IMG/VR virus record: IMGVR_UViG_3300022594_000235
Location: 1-64,000 of that record
Source of the DNA: a virus
Length of the DNA stretch: 64,000 bases
Strand: one strand, 5' to 3'
Each line of letters begins with the position of its first letter. The first letter of the stretch is position 1. Made by a program: the position numbers and the translations under genes. The notes beneath the pieces were generated by a model that saw only the letters and a program-made list of their open reading frames with translations, had not been told where the DNA came from and made no database searches. Positions 44,180 through 51,266 of this stretch are shown here, one piece after another.

Positions 44180-44390
44180 TAGGTAATCCTGTAGCTAGAT
44201 CTAGCCCGGGATCTACTAGCGGGCAACAGTGACTGAAGCGTAGTAGAAACTCTGTATATAGTGGGCTAGTGGGGTCAATCCAAAAGCGTGTGCGATTTAG
44301 ATGCAGTTCGCACAGGATCTGATTATCCTGTATAAAGGCAAATACAGCGGCTAGGTTAGGATCCTGTGTGAGTATATAGTGTTGATGCAT
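44172..44390 (-). CDS. small phage protein, unknown
   Basis: 72 residues. MHQHYILTQDPNLAAVFAFI, LHLNRTRFWIDPTSPLYTEF, and a C-terminal CCPLVDPGLDL. No family. It lies downstream of a noncoding region with palindromes and a distant late box (44547). Confidence 0.4.
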   Translation of the reverse strand: MHQHYILTQDPNLAAVFAFIQDNQILCELHLNRTRFWIDPTSPLYTEFLLRFSHCCPLVDPGLDLATGLPSV

Positions 44391-44631
44391 ACTAGTAATT
44401 ATACTGAGACCGGCTACGAGCCAGTAAAAAATTTACTGCGCAAATTTTTTTGGTGCCCGATTTCGTTTAGTGCCCGTAAAAAAATTGGGTGCAAAAAACT
44501 AAGGTCCTGGAGAACCTAACCCCTGGTGATCTAGTCTAACTGGTGGTATTTACGGCATGCGCAAAAGTTGCGCAACTGTTGTGATGCAAGAAGACACCTG
44601 GGTACCCCCTGGTGCCTCCCCACCTCCTCCA
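44391..44631. other. noncoding region with palindromes
   Basis: No gene found. Contains CAGTAAA-AAA-TTTACTG (44422-44438), two GTGCCCG copies (44453, 44470) beside A/T runs, TGCGCAA-AAG-TTGCGCA (44558-44574), a minus-strand late box (44547-44552), and a GC-rich hairpin around GGGTACCC (about 44596-44618) just beyond the end of the next leftward gene, which may act as a weak terminator. Confidence 0.6.
44547..44552 (-). promoter_or_regulatory. possible late promoter TAAATA
   Basis: Minus-strand CCGTAAATACC; the nearest downstream gene starts 157 bases away at 44390. Confidence 0.4.
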
Positions 44632-44958
44632 CTATGCCAACTCTTCGTCCACCGGCTTCAGATCAAAGTCAAAGCCTTCTGCTTCTAGCTCTGCAATAGC
44701 TTCGTTGAACAAGCTCTCGATCATGCGTACATTGTTGGCCGTGCGTATGTCCTTCTTACGCTTACGCAATGCGCTACCCTTTACGTACATAAGCGCATGA
44801 TGCTCTGCACAGTACAGCGTACCTTCTACTAGAGTCTTGCAAGCACAGTAGGGAGGAGCTCCCCTAACTGTGCGTGGATCATATGCAGGCCCTAGGTATG
44901 TACAGCCGTAGGGCTTAAGGGTCACATAGTCTTGATCGTTACGTGCTGTGGTGCTCAT
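44632..44958 (-). CDS. zinc-binding protein with GcrA-like Cys/His pattern
   Basis: 108 residues from the ATG at 44958, next to the upstream stop. PYGCTYLGPAYDP, PPYCACKTLVEGTLYCAEHH and ALMYVKG give a C...C-x-C...C-x-x-H pattern with a YC.EHHALMY end, recalling the zinc-binding tail of GcrA-type regulators. The second half is a long helix rich in acidic residues (LFNEAIAELEAEGFDFD). DNA or RNA-polymerase contact is possible but unproven. Coupled to the AAA+ gene. Confidence 0.5.
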   Translation of the reverse strand: MSTTARNDQDYVTLKPYGCTYLGPAYDPRTVRGAPPYCACKTLVEGTLYCAEHHALMYVKGSALRKRKKDIRTANNVRMIESLFNEAIAELEAEGFDFDLKPVDEELA

Positions 44959-44960
44959 GC

Positions 44961-45836
44961 TTAGACCCTCCGCATACATGTAGTCTTAGCCATAGCTGTC
45001 CAGCTGGTAGGAAAGCTCTTGCGCAGGTCTGCTAGCTTGAGTACCATACGCAAGCTCAGCTCACGTAGCTTGTCTGCATTGCTGACTACGAACGAGACGA
45101 TCTCATCCTTAGCCACTTCGGGCTCGTTGAAATCATATGCATCCAACATGCCATCGTTAACGATCTGCTTGATGCGCAGGATCTTCTCACGTGTGGTATC
45201 CATCTGCAGATCAATGTAGTGGCAACGGCTTTCCAATGCATCCAAGTGATCACGCAGACGTTTACTCTTAACGTGTTCAAACTTGATGTTGGTAATAAAG
45301 ATAGCGGCACCCTTGAACTCAAACTTATCGGGGATGCCTTCTGAACGCAAGAGTCTGCTATCAGTATTCCAAGCAATGGTACGCTTCTTAGAACTGTCCA
45401 ATGCACCCTTTAGGATGTTCAAACTCAAGTCTTCCATAAGGATTGAGTCACAGTCGTCAAACACTAGAACGTTCTTAGCATCAGCAAACTCGTAGAGTTT
45501 AGCATACAGGCCCAATGCTGACATTGCACCCTTAACGATCTCATACTTGGGCTTACGCTCGCCTAAGACATTAAACAGATCGTCCTTAGACAGTACTTCT
45601 TCTACACCAAAGCTCTTACCTACGCCTGGGGGACCTGATACGATCATAGCACGTACATCACCTGTCTTAACAGCCTTGGTCATCTCAGTGAGGATCTCAA
45701 AGCGTTCACGGAGTCGCTCTACAATCTGCTCGTCCGTTTCCTGTGCTACTTCCTGCTCACGTGCCTTGATAGCATCCGTATCGAACTCAAGTACTGTGGT
45801 ACCGGGCATTGCCTTTTTTGCTTTTGCTGTAGCCAT
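44961..45836 (-). CDS. AAA+ ATPase
   Basis: 291 residues. Walker A SGPPGVGKS (67-75), Walker B VLVFDDCD (123-130), sensor-1-like AAIFITNIKF, and an Arg-rich region KSKRLRDHLDALESRC that may hold the arginine finger. The lid is helical. Single-domain AAA+ proteins of this type occur in many phages; some remodel partner proteins (MoxR/CbbQ-like). Promoter: TTGACA-17-TATAAT at 45865-45893. Stop is 2 bases from the zinc protein start, so a pair is likely. Confidence 0.78.
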   Translation of the reverse strand: MATAKAKKAMPGTTVLEFDTDAIKAREQEVAQETDEQIVERLRERFEILTEMTKAVKTGDVRAMIVSGPPGVGKSFGVEEVLSKDDLFNVLGERKPKYEIVKGAMSALGLYAKLYEFADAKNVLVFDDCDSILMEDLSLNILKGALDSSKKRTIAWNTDSRLLRSEGIPDKFEFKGAAIFITNIKFEHVKSKRLRDHLDALESRCHYIDLQMDTTREKILRIKQIVNDGMLDAYDFNEPEVAKDEIVSFVVSNADKLRELSLRMVLKLADLRKSFPTSWTAMAKTTCMRRV

Positions 45837-45864
45837 TGTGTGTGCCTTTCTAAGTTAAAAATGT

Positions 45865-45893
45865 ATTATACGATCAAAGACGGAATTTGTCAA
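45865..45893 (-). promoter_or_regulatory. early promoter TTGACA-17-TATAAT
   Basis: Perfect consensus on the minus strand, driving the AAA+ gene. Spacer lacks the TGGTAAAACC motif. Confidence 0.85.
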
Positions 45894-46098
45894 GTAATAC
45901 TTGAGCTTCTTGTGTGGACTCTACTTCGTCACAAACGGCCAAGATCATCATCTCTACTACCGTTTGGGCTTCCTGTCTCATTGTAGGGTGTAGGGCTTTG
46001 ATGAACGCTTCTACTTCGGGTTTAGAGTTCATCATCCACATGACATCAGCCAGCGCCCTTTGACGCTGATTGAGCCCTTCTATCTGTACCTTGCTCAT
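45874..46098 (-). CDS. small helical phage protein
   Basis: 74 residues. LNQRQRALADVMWMMNSKPE, EVEAFIKALHPTMRQEAQTV, VVEMMILAVCDEVESTQEAQ. All helix. ATG overlaps the GP88 stop (ATGA). Its 3' end overlaps the AAA+ promoter. Unknown function. Confidence 0.5.
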   Translation of the reverse strand: MSKVQIEGLNQRQRALADVMWMMNSKPEVEAFIKALHPTMRQEAQTVVEMMILAVCDEVESTQEAQVLLDKFRL

Positions 46099-46793
46099 GC
46101 TACCGCCTTCAAACGGATTACGAATCCGCTATAGTCTTTCTTAGCACGACCCTTAGCCTTCAAGCCAAGCATCACACCTTTTGGATCTAAGAAGCGCAAG
46201 TCTGTTTCGTCTGCACTAGGAACGCCTTCTGGGATCTCATCGTATACTGCAACCACGCTCATGCCTTGCTTGAGTGCTTCTGCCACATCTGCATCGTTGC
46301 CATCAGCCTTACTGAATGTCAAGTGGTAGTTCTTGTACTTGGCTACCTTACGGCCTAAGACCTTAGTGTAGTCGTAGAACTGAACGTCTGGAAACAATTC
46401 AAAGATGTTCTTGTCGTTGATAGTGTACTTCTCCCAGCTCAAGTCTGATGTGCCGTTCAAACGAAACACTGGAGTCAAACCCTGTTTAGCCGCGAACTTG
46501 ATGGCCTTTTGAATGTCTGCGTACAGATCGTTCATGAAGTAGTCGCGAGCTTCAAAGAAGTACTTGGTCTTGCGGATACGTGCCTTTTGGATCATGTTCG
46601 TATTCTCACCCTTCTTGAACATGCCACCACGACCGGCAGTATTAAGGCAAGCGGCAGTACAACCAGCGGTGCGCTTTGGGCAAGTCTCTTTGCCTGACAA
46701 ATCAGCAGGAGCAAGGTGCAGGATAAAGCTCAAGTAGCCGAGCTTCGTGCCCTTTTGGATTTTAGGATTTGCTGTAGAAAGTAGTTTGAACAT
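46095..46793 (-). CDS. GP88-family phage protein
   Basis: 232 residues. LSTANPKIQKGTKLGYLSFI, LHLAPADLSGKETCPKRTAG, CTAACLNTAGRGGM and KARIRKTKYFF are the signature of the phage GP88 family, with clustered Cys (CP..T.GC...CL) suggesting a metal site. The family is common in phages; function unknown. Promoter TTGACA-17-TATAAT in front. Confidence 0.75.
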   Translation of the reverse strand: MFKLLSTANPKIQKGTKLGYLSFILHLAPADLSGKETCPKRTAGCTAACLNTAGRGGMFKKGENTNMIQKARIRKTKYFFEARDYFMNDLYADIQKAIKFAAKQGLTPVFRLNGTSDLSWEKYTINDKNIFELFPDVQFYDYTKVLGRKVAKYKNYHLTFSKADGNDADVAEALKQGMSVVAVYDEIPEGVPSADETDLRFLDPKGVMLGLKAKGRAKKDYSGFVIRLKAVA

Positions 46794-46823
46794 GTTCGCT
46801 CCGTTTGTTTAGTGTATGTGTGT

Positions 46824-46852
46824 ATTATACAAGGTTTTACTAACCTTGTCAA
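46824..46852 (-). promoter_or_regulatory. early promoter TTGACA-17-TATAAT
   Basis: Drives the GP88-family gene. Overlaps the end of the upstream gene by 4 bases. Confidence 0.85.
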
Positions 46853-47208
46853 GCCCCAAAGTAGAAATTTTCTGGTTCTACTTCTTCTAGTGGCAATAAA
46901 ACAACGGCTGGGTAGGCAATACGCCCATCCCACTCTAACTGACTCTTTTCGTAGGCAGTCATGAAGTCATCAGCCACTACACCGTAGCCCACTAGGTAGT
47001 TACGGCTACCAACATCATCCCACTCGATGCGCTTACGAAGAACCTCCACCAACTCATCGATGTGCTCATCGTTAGGGCGCTCGTTGCCCAGCTGATAGAA
47101 GTAGTCCTCGCCGCCCTTCATCTTCCAGTACTGTGGGCACTCACCCTCACCATTCCAATCGTGAGCACCGTAGTTTTCCATGTATTGTGTAGTGATATGC
47201 AATTTCAT
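46849..47208 (-). CDS. conserved phage protein, unknown
   Basis: 119 residues from the ATG at 47208. MKLHITTQYMENYGAHDWNG, ECPQYWKMKGGEDYFYQLGN and WDGRIAYPAVVLLPLEEVEP form a pattern I know from many phages without function. An in-frame GTG 114 bases upstream (47322) reads through the promoter and is not favoured. GAGCTC precedes the ATG at ribosome-site distance. Confidence 0.6.
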   Translation of the reverse strand: MKLHITTQYMENYGAHDWNGEGECPQYWKMKGGEDYFYQLGNERPNDEHIDELVEVLRKRIEWDDVGSRNYLVGYGVVADDFMTAYEKSQLEWDGRIAYPAVVLLPLEEVEPENFYFGA

Positions 47209-47239
47209 TTGAGCTCCTAATGTTTCAGTGTATGTGTAC

Positions 47240-47268
47240 ATTATACCTTCAGAAGTTGGTTTTGTCAA
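47240..47268 (-). promoter_or_regulatory. early promoter TTGACA-17-TATAAT
   Basis: Drives the gene at 46849-47208; TTGACA at 47263-47268, TATAAT at 47240-47245. Confidence 0.85.
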
Positions 47269-47515
47269 CCGGTTTACGAACAAAATCCCAGTCGGTGAAA
47301 GAGTGTTGTTTTTATGCCACACCAGCTAGATATGGTGGCCGGGTCCGTCCATCCCGTTGCCTTCGAAGTTTTATTATACAGTTGGTTTTACCATTTGTCA
47401 ACCCCTAATTTAGAATAAGGTGAACCTAGCGTATCTCCCGATAGGCTAGGTTCTGGGTGCCGGGACACTACCCCCGGACTTGGAGCGAATGTCGCTTGTG
47501 CGACTCGGTCTGAGT
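47269..47515 (-). other. noncoding stretch with hairpins and a second promoter
   Basis: No protein gene. Leftward order: small hairpin GTCGC-TTGT-GCGAC (47491-47504), hairpin with CCGGG/CCCGG arms (47460-47477), long hairpin GAACCTAGC...GCTAGGTTC (47422-47453) with an inner 4-bp stem, promoter (47373-47401), then a weak hairpin GCCAC/GTGGC (47316-47339). The promoter would start an RNA with a 7-codon frame (MDGPGHHI) and run into the next promoter. Confidence 0.55.
47373..47401 (-). promoter_or_regulatory. early promoter, orphan or tandem
   Basis: TTGACA-17-TATAAT with the TGGTAAAACC spacer, 165 bases ahead of the nearest coding start. Confidence 0.8.
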
Positions 47516-47785
47516 TTAGAGCGTGATGCCCATTGCGCGAGCTTTATAACCTAAGGCTACGATCTCACGGCTTGGCTTGCCCAACTCATATTCTGTAACT
47601 TCAACACCGTTGGCAGACTTGCGTGTGTTTGCATACACGGCATAACCTGCTTGACGTAGGCGGCTTGCTTCTGCGGCCAAGTTACCGATACCGGCCTTCT
47701 TAGCTTGTGATGCTGTCAACTTCTTACCAGCTTGTAATTGTTGAAATACCTTACCTGTTTTAGTTTCTAAATTAATACGTTTCAT
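47516..47785 (-). CDS. small helix-turn-helix protein
   Basis: 89 residues from the ATG at 47785. KVFQQLQAGKKLTASQAKKA, GIGNLAAEASRLRQAGYAVY and VEVTEYELG form a short winged helix-turn-helix of the type used by small phage regulators (LT..EA....G..NL..RI..LR..GY). Probably binds DNA. It is a good candidate for controlling the surrounding early genes. Confidence 0.65.
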   Translation of the reverse strand: MKRINLETKTGKVFQQLQAGKKLTASQAKKAGIGNLAAEASRLRQAGYAVYANTRKSANGVEVTEYELGKPSREIVALGYKARAMGITL

Positions 47786-47830
47786 TATTGTTTCCTCTAT
47801 AGTTGTGATGTGTTCGCACATCGTAATAAT

Positions 47831-47859
47831 ATTGTAACACCTACGCCAGACCCTGTCTA
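47831..47859 (-). promoter_or_regulatory. early promoter TAGACA-17-TACAAT
   Basis: Drives the HTH gene; each box departs from consensus at one base. Confidence 0.6.
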
Positions 47860-48272
47860 GCCTTTTGGATCTTTTCCTGTATTGCGATCTCCCAAATGCG
47901 GTCTAGATTGGTATTACTGGTTTTGTCAATCATCCAATGATAGAAACTATCGAACAAGGGCATAGACATAGGTGCTTCTTCAGCATTCTCCCACCAATCG
48001 TAATTGATCGTAGGGCCTGTGTCCTTCTTGTTGGCCTGTCTAAGCCCTGTGTCCTTCAATCGGATCGTGTGCTTCCACTTGCGAAGGATAATGGCTTCAG
48101 CTTCTGTCCAGTGGTTGTGTGCCCAAGAGTCCGGCTTAGATCGTTTGATTGCTTCACGAGCCGAGTCAAGCCTACGACCCAAGCACTCGAGTTCGTATGC
48201 CGCATTACCCCAGTCCTTGTAGAACTCAGGGGTAATGTACTCGGTCTTAGTCTTTCTTTTTAATCGAAACAT
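47841..48272 (-). CDS. phage protein, unknown
   Basis: 143 residues from the ATG at 48272 (a start two codons earlier is open). Charged helices (YELECLGRRLDSAREAIKRS, WTEAEAIILRKWKHTIRLKD) and a Trp-rich middle (INYDWWENAEEAPMS). Overlaps the membrane gene upstream by 26 bases. No family. Confidence 0.5.
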   Translation of the reverse strand: MFRLKRKTKTEYITPEFYKDWGNAAYELECLGRRLDSAREAIKRSKPDSWAHNHWTEAEAIILRKWKHTIRLKDTGLRQANKKDTGPTINYDWWENAEEAPMSMPLFDSFYHWMIDKTSNTNLDRIWEIAIQEKIQKARQGLA

Positions 48273-48444
48273 TAGCACGGAAGAACGCTCCTAGAACGAT
48301 AACTGCGAACCAATTGGAAAGGGTGTAGGGGATTGCCAGGGCTGGGAACAGGGTATTGAATGCCCAGATAGTCAACAAGGGACCGATCAGGATCAACACG
48401 ATGGCAAACACTACGATGCCGACTACTGCGAGAATGGTTTTCAT
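48247..48444 (-). CDS. small membrane protein
   Basis: 65 residues with two membrane helices (ILAVVGIVVFAIVLILIGPL and SNWFAVIVLGAFF) and a basic tail. ATG overlaps the upstream SWIM gene stop (4 bases). Function unknown. Confidence 0.5.
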   Translation of the reverse strand: MKTILAVVGIVVFAIVLILIGPLLTIWAFNTLFPALAIPYTLSNWFAVIVLGAFFRANVSIKKKD

Positions 48445-48773
48445 TTGATTTCCTTAATGTGCTTACAGTCGCCACGGAATTGAAAGCCCGGGCAAGTGCA
48501 AGTCTTTTGTTCTACATCTACATAATACACTGAACCTTTGGATCCAGCAACCTCAATCAACTCCGACTTCTTGGGTTCGACTTTGAACGGGTTGACCTTT
48601 AGCTTCTCAAATGTTCTACGGCGTGTATCAAATCCTTTGATTGGGTTCTTGAAATAGAACGGTACAGTCTCGCCCTGCTTGATGTAGGCTACGAGCTGTG
48701 TACCGTCCAGGAGGTACGTGTGATTAGAGCAATTAACATCACCCCAATCGGTAGTTTCACGTACCGCTTCCAT
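48441..48773 (-). CDS. SWIM-type zinc-finger protein
   Basis: 110 residues. The C-terminal YYVDVEQKTCTCPGFQFRGD, then CKHIKEIK, is a CxC...CxH SWIM zinc finger, a DNA/protein-binding module. The N-terminal part (LLDGTQLVAYIKQGETVPFY) looks globular. Start overlaps the previous stop (TAATG). In other systems SWIM proteins act in recombination complexes; here only the finger is certain. Confidence 0.68.
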   Translation of the reverse strand: MEAVRETTDWGDVNCSNHTYLLDGTQLVAYIKQGETVPFYFKNPIKGFDTRRRTFEKLKVNPFKVEPKKSELIEVAGSKGSVYYVDVEQKTCTCPGFQFRGDCKHIKEIK

Positions 48774-49132
48774 TACATCAACGCTGGTTCTGCATCAGCG
48801 AGGATGGTGGCAGAGTCAACCACTGCCGGAGTCTTCGTTGCTTTCTTAGCAACAGGCTTAGAGACCTTAGCCTTAGGTGCAACGTCAACACCACGCTTAT
48901 CAGCCGCGGCTTCCAATGCGGCCTGCACTTCTTTGTTGCCGTTAGCGAAATCGATGCTCATCAAATAAGCTACGATGTCTTCTTTGACCATCGGGTTCTT
49001 CAACTCGATGATATCAATGTCCTTGTGACCGTTCTTGGCAAGTACTTTGACGCGAAGGGCATCATTACAGAAACGAACCTTGAACTCACCGTTCAAACGT
49101 GAAACACCTGCATGTGAAAAAGATTTTGACAT
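48773..49132 (-). CDS. conserved phage protein with basic linker
   Basis: 119 residues. HAGVSRLNGEFKVRFCNDAL, then VKEDIVAYLMSIDFANGNKE, then a Lys/Ala/Pro-rich linker (PKAKVSKPVAKKATKTPAVV). First gene of a four-gene leftward operon. No function visible. Confidence 0.5.
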   Translation of the reverse strand: MSKSFSHAGVSRLNGEFKVRFCNDALRVKVLAKNGHKDIDIIELKNPMVKEDIVAYLMSIDFANGNKEVQAALEAAADKRGVDVAPKAKVSKPVAKKATKTPAVVDSATILADAEPALM

Positions 49133-49161
49133 AATTAATAACTCCTGTGTGTGTAAAAAGC

Positions 49162-49179
49162 GTTAGAACTATTTCTAAC
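49162..49179. promoter_or_regulatory. inverted repeat in early leader
   Basis: GTTAGAA-CTAT-TTCTAAC in the leader between promoter 49187 and the gene at 49132; possible operator or RNA hairpin. Confidence 0.4.
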
Positions 49180-49186
49180 TGTTAAT

Positions 49187-49215
49187 AGTATACTACCAAA
49201 CTGCCCAAATGTCAA
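49187..49215 (-). promoter_or_regulatory. early promoter TTGACA-17-TATACT
   Basis: Drives the operon 49132 to 47841. Confidence 0.85.
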
Positions 49216-49218
49216 CCC

Positions 49219-49395
49219 CTAAGAGTTAACTGTTACGAATGGGCTGTAGGGTTCTTGTGGCTTTTGTGCCACAGTCATACGCACCCAACCATCTACGATT
49301 TTACCAAGCTCTGTAGGAACTTCGAACTCGATAGTGTCGTCCTCGCCCGTGTACTCGTAGTCCGGGTCTTCATATGTCTGTGCAAATTTACTCAT
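49219..49395 (-). CDS. small acidic phage protein
   Basis: 58 residues, MSKFAQTYEDPDYEYTGEDD at the start and WVRMTVAQKPQEPYSPFV near the end. ATG overlaps the previous stop (ATGA), so it is the last gene of the operon from 50193. Unknown. Confidence 0.5.
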   Translation of the reverse strand: MSKFAQTYEDPDYEYTGEDDTIEFEVPTELGKIVDGWVRMTVAQKPQEPYSPFVTVNS

Positions 49396-49520
49396 TTAGC
49401 CAACTCCTGTGATTGTGTTTTAACTGTGTCAACGCCCTTGTCCAGCATCTTGGCAATGCCGCCGAATCCTACTGTGGCTAACACCAGTCCAAAGATTGTT
49501 CCTGCGATAAATGCTCTCAT
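49392..49520 (-). CDS. very small membrane protein
   Basis: 42 residues: MRAFIAGTIFGLVLATVGFG, then a charged end. One membrane helix. Overlaps both neighbours by 4 bases (ATGA), which supports its reality. Confidence 0.5.
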   Translation of the reverse strand: MRAFIAGTIFGLVLATVGFGGIAKMLDKGVDTVKTQSQELAK

Positions 49521-49729
49521 TTGTCAAACTCCTCTTCACCCATTTCAGTTACTTCTTCTTCCAACACCATTACATCAATGATGCGGGCCGTTTGATCTTC
49601 GTTGCTCACACCCTGGAACGCTGTGCGGAACGATTGGTACTCGCCCAGGAAGTCATAGACATCCTCTCGTTCCCAACCTTCAGGCACTTCAAGTTCTTGC
49701 CGCAAGATAGTGGTCAAATAGACTTTCAT
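49517..49729 (-). CDS. small acidic phage protein
   Basis: 70 residues from the ATG at 49729. MKVYLTTILRQELEVPEGWE, REDVYDFLGEYQSFRTAF and an acidic tail EEEVTEMGEEEFDK. Coupled at both ends by ATGA overlaps. Unknown. Confidence 0.5.
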   Translation of the reverse strand: MKVYLTTILRQELEVPEGWEREDVYDFLGEYQSFRTAFQGVSNEDQTARIIDVMVLEEEVTEMGEEEFDK

Positions 49730-50193
49730 TCTGTGTACTCCTCTTGAGTGGCTTTCGCCTCTGCCATTGTCATCCATACACCGTCTGTAGTATAGCAACG
49801 CACATACCATACGCCGTCTGTGCGCAGGATGTAGTCGTATTCTTCTTGCTGGCAAGTGTCAAAGTACTCGTCTGCGTTCTTGTAACTACGAGCTACACAA
49901 CCGCTTTCGCCGCGATCACGTCCGTAGAACGTACACATATCTTCAGTCAGTGCCTTGTAGCCTGCTACTTCTTCAGCTCGCAGTTCAAACTGGCTAAAGG
50001 CGTGCTTCTCACCAATGTTAGGGCGCAGGCTTGACAAGTCGCCTAAGTCAATAAGCTCGCGCAGTTTAAATGGATCGGAGTAGTGTTCTGCAAGGATAGC
50101 GCCGTTGTGTGCCAAGTAACCGTCCCAGTGACAGTAGACCTGCCCAACTGTGCCGTCTGCGTACTCTAGTGCGATAGTGCTTCGTGTTCCCAT
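49726..50193 (-). CDS. conserved phage protein, unknown
   Basis: 155 residues. MGTRSTIALEYADGTVGQVY, CHWDGYLAHNGAILAEHYSD and LIDLGDLSSLRPNIGE are strongly conserved in many phages, but I know no function. First gene of a four-gene operon behind promoter 50225. Confidence 0.68.
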   Translation of the reverse strand: MGTRSTIALEYADGTVGQVYCHWDGYLAHNGAILAEHYSDPFKLRELIDLGDLSSLRPNIGEKHAFSQFELRAEEVAGYKALTEDMCTFYGRDRGESGCVARSYKNADEYFDTCQQEEYDYILRTDGVWYVRCYTTDGVWMTMAEAKATQEEYTE

Positions 50194-50224
50194 TTCTCTG
50201 CTCCTTTAGTGTCTAAGTGCTGTT

Positions 50225-50253
50225 AGTATAACACCGGTTTTACCAGTTGTCAA
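50225..50253 (-). promoter_or_regulatory. early promoter TTGACA-17-TATACT
   Basis: Drives 50193 to 49219; the spacer contains TGGTAAAACCGGTGT. Confidence 0.85.
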
Positions 50254-50258
50254 CCGTT

Positions 50259-50459
50259 TTATGCAAATATTTCTTTAGAAAGGATCTTTTCGTTGACGAT
50301 CTTGTGGCAAGTGTTCATAACCATAAAGGCTATTTGGTAAGCCTGGGCACGTTCCTGCTTATTGCTCAAGCCTTCAATGCGGTTGAACATCTCTGTGAGG
50401 TTGTCTTCTGTAACGAACAAGTCGTTCTTGGGGATTGGGTTTTCTACAATGTTGTACAT
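50259..50459 (-). CDS. small helical phage protein
   Basis: 66 residues. NIVENPIPKNDLFVTEDNLT, RIEGLSNKQERAQAYQIAFM, VMNTCHKIVNEKIL. Single gene between two early promoters; AAGGAGCGAAC leader before the ATG. Unknown. Confidence 0.5.
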   Translation of the reverse strand: MYNIVENPIPKNDLFVTEDNLTEMFNRIEGLSNKQERAQAYQIAFMVMNTCHKIVNEKILSKEIFA

Positions 50460-50487
50460 AGTTCGCTCCTTAAGTGTTTAAGTGTAT

Positions 50488-50516
50488 AGTATAGCACCGA
50501 TTTTACCAGATGTCAA
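50488..50516 (-). promoter_or_regulatory. early promoter TTGACA-17-TATACT
   Basis: Drives the 66-residue gene; conserved leader ACACTTAAACACTTAAGGAGC. Confidence 0.85.
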
Positions 50517-50740
50517 CCAAAGACTCGATATAACCCTACTAGCGTTATGGCTACTCCTACAACGTTAACGATCATCTGTTGTTTATTTGCCACACGGATT
50601 GACCATACCAAGAACAAGGCACCACCTAGGCATCCTGCCACCAACTGTACTGTGTGAAGTTCAGAGAAGAAGCTCATCACGGTATACATTGTCATGAAAC
50701 AGGCAGTTCCTGCCCACTGTAGTACTTCGTTCAATTTCAT
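50513..50740 (-). CDS. small membrane protein
   Basis: 75 residues with three hydrophobic stretches (ACFMTMYTVMSFF, LVAGCLGGALFLVWSI, VVGVAITLVGLY). It starts 1 base after the SleB stop, so it may assist wall-hydrolase export or form a holin-like pore, which is inference from position. Confidence 0.45.
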   Translation of the reverse strand: MKLNEVLQWAGTACFMTMYTVMSFFSELHTVQLVAGCLGGALFLVWSIRVANKQQMIVNVVGVAITLVGLYRVFG

Positions 50741-50741
50741 C

Positions 50742-51266
50742 TTATGCTTTCTTGTAGAAAATGTGTTGACCTACTTGCGCAACCTTACGAACACTCTTTG
50801 CCCACAGCGGAGGATTAATGTACTCTGCGTGATACAGCGTTGATTCGGCTAAGCTAGGCACCCTGTAACCACGAACTAGTACGGATCTTGCTACCGCTTG
50901 GCTTTCTGCCCACAACTGTCCTTTTGGATGCTCTGCCTTTCGCTTCTTATACAAGGTCCAGCTGAACTGGCTCTTGGCGTATACAACCGAGCAAATGTCC
51001 TTGCCCCATTGTCCTGCACGTAGCCTGTTCAATGTAACCTGCGCCACAGCGTACTTGCCTTCGGTGGGTTCAATGCCAGCTTCGTGGTAGATGTTCTTGG
51101 CCAAGCACTCTTCTTCTGCTTTGGTAAAGGTCATGCGTTCGTTGGTCTTAACCACTAGTGCCTTGACTTCCTGTACTTCATCATGAACCACCTGGATCTC
51201 AGCCTGTTGGAAGGCAAGAACAGCCACTAGGGCCGTTCCTGTCGCAATGGTTACAACCTTATTCAC
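50742..51266 (-). CDS. SleB-type cell-wall hydrolase (membrane-anchored)
   Basis: 174 residues from a GTG at 51266 that overlaps the upstream stop by 8 bases. N-terminal membrane anchor (VTIATGTALVAVLAFQQ), then the Hydrolase_2 domain: ECLAKNIYHEAGIEPTEGKY with the catalytic glutamate, AVAQVTLNRLRAGQWGKDIC, VVYAKSQFSWTL. Acts on peptidoglycan. A second such gene is at 61153. Operon with the Api92-like gene from promoter 52132. Confidence 0.78.
   Translation of the reverse strand: MNKVVTIATGTALVAVLAFQQAEIQVVHDEVQEVKALVVKTNERMTFTKAEEECLAKNIYHEAGIEPTEGKYAVAQVTLNRLRAGQWGKDICSVVYAKSQFSWTLYKKRKAEHPKGQLWAESQAVARSVLVRGYRVPSLAESTLYHAEYINPPLWAKSVRKVAQVGQHIFYKKA

Noticed and set aside
44397-44402. TATAAT on the minus strand before the gene at 44390
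   Set aside because: No acceptable -35 box at 16-18 bases, so not listed as an early promoter.
45019-45858. Several plus-strand open frames across the AAA+ gene
   Set aside because: They are antisense shadows of a protein with clear Walker motifs.
47209-47322. N-terminal extension of the gene at 46849 from a GTG at 47322
   Set aside because: It would translate through a consensus promoter; the ATG at 47208 fits the conserved MKLHITTQYMENYG start.
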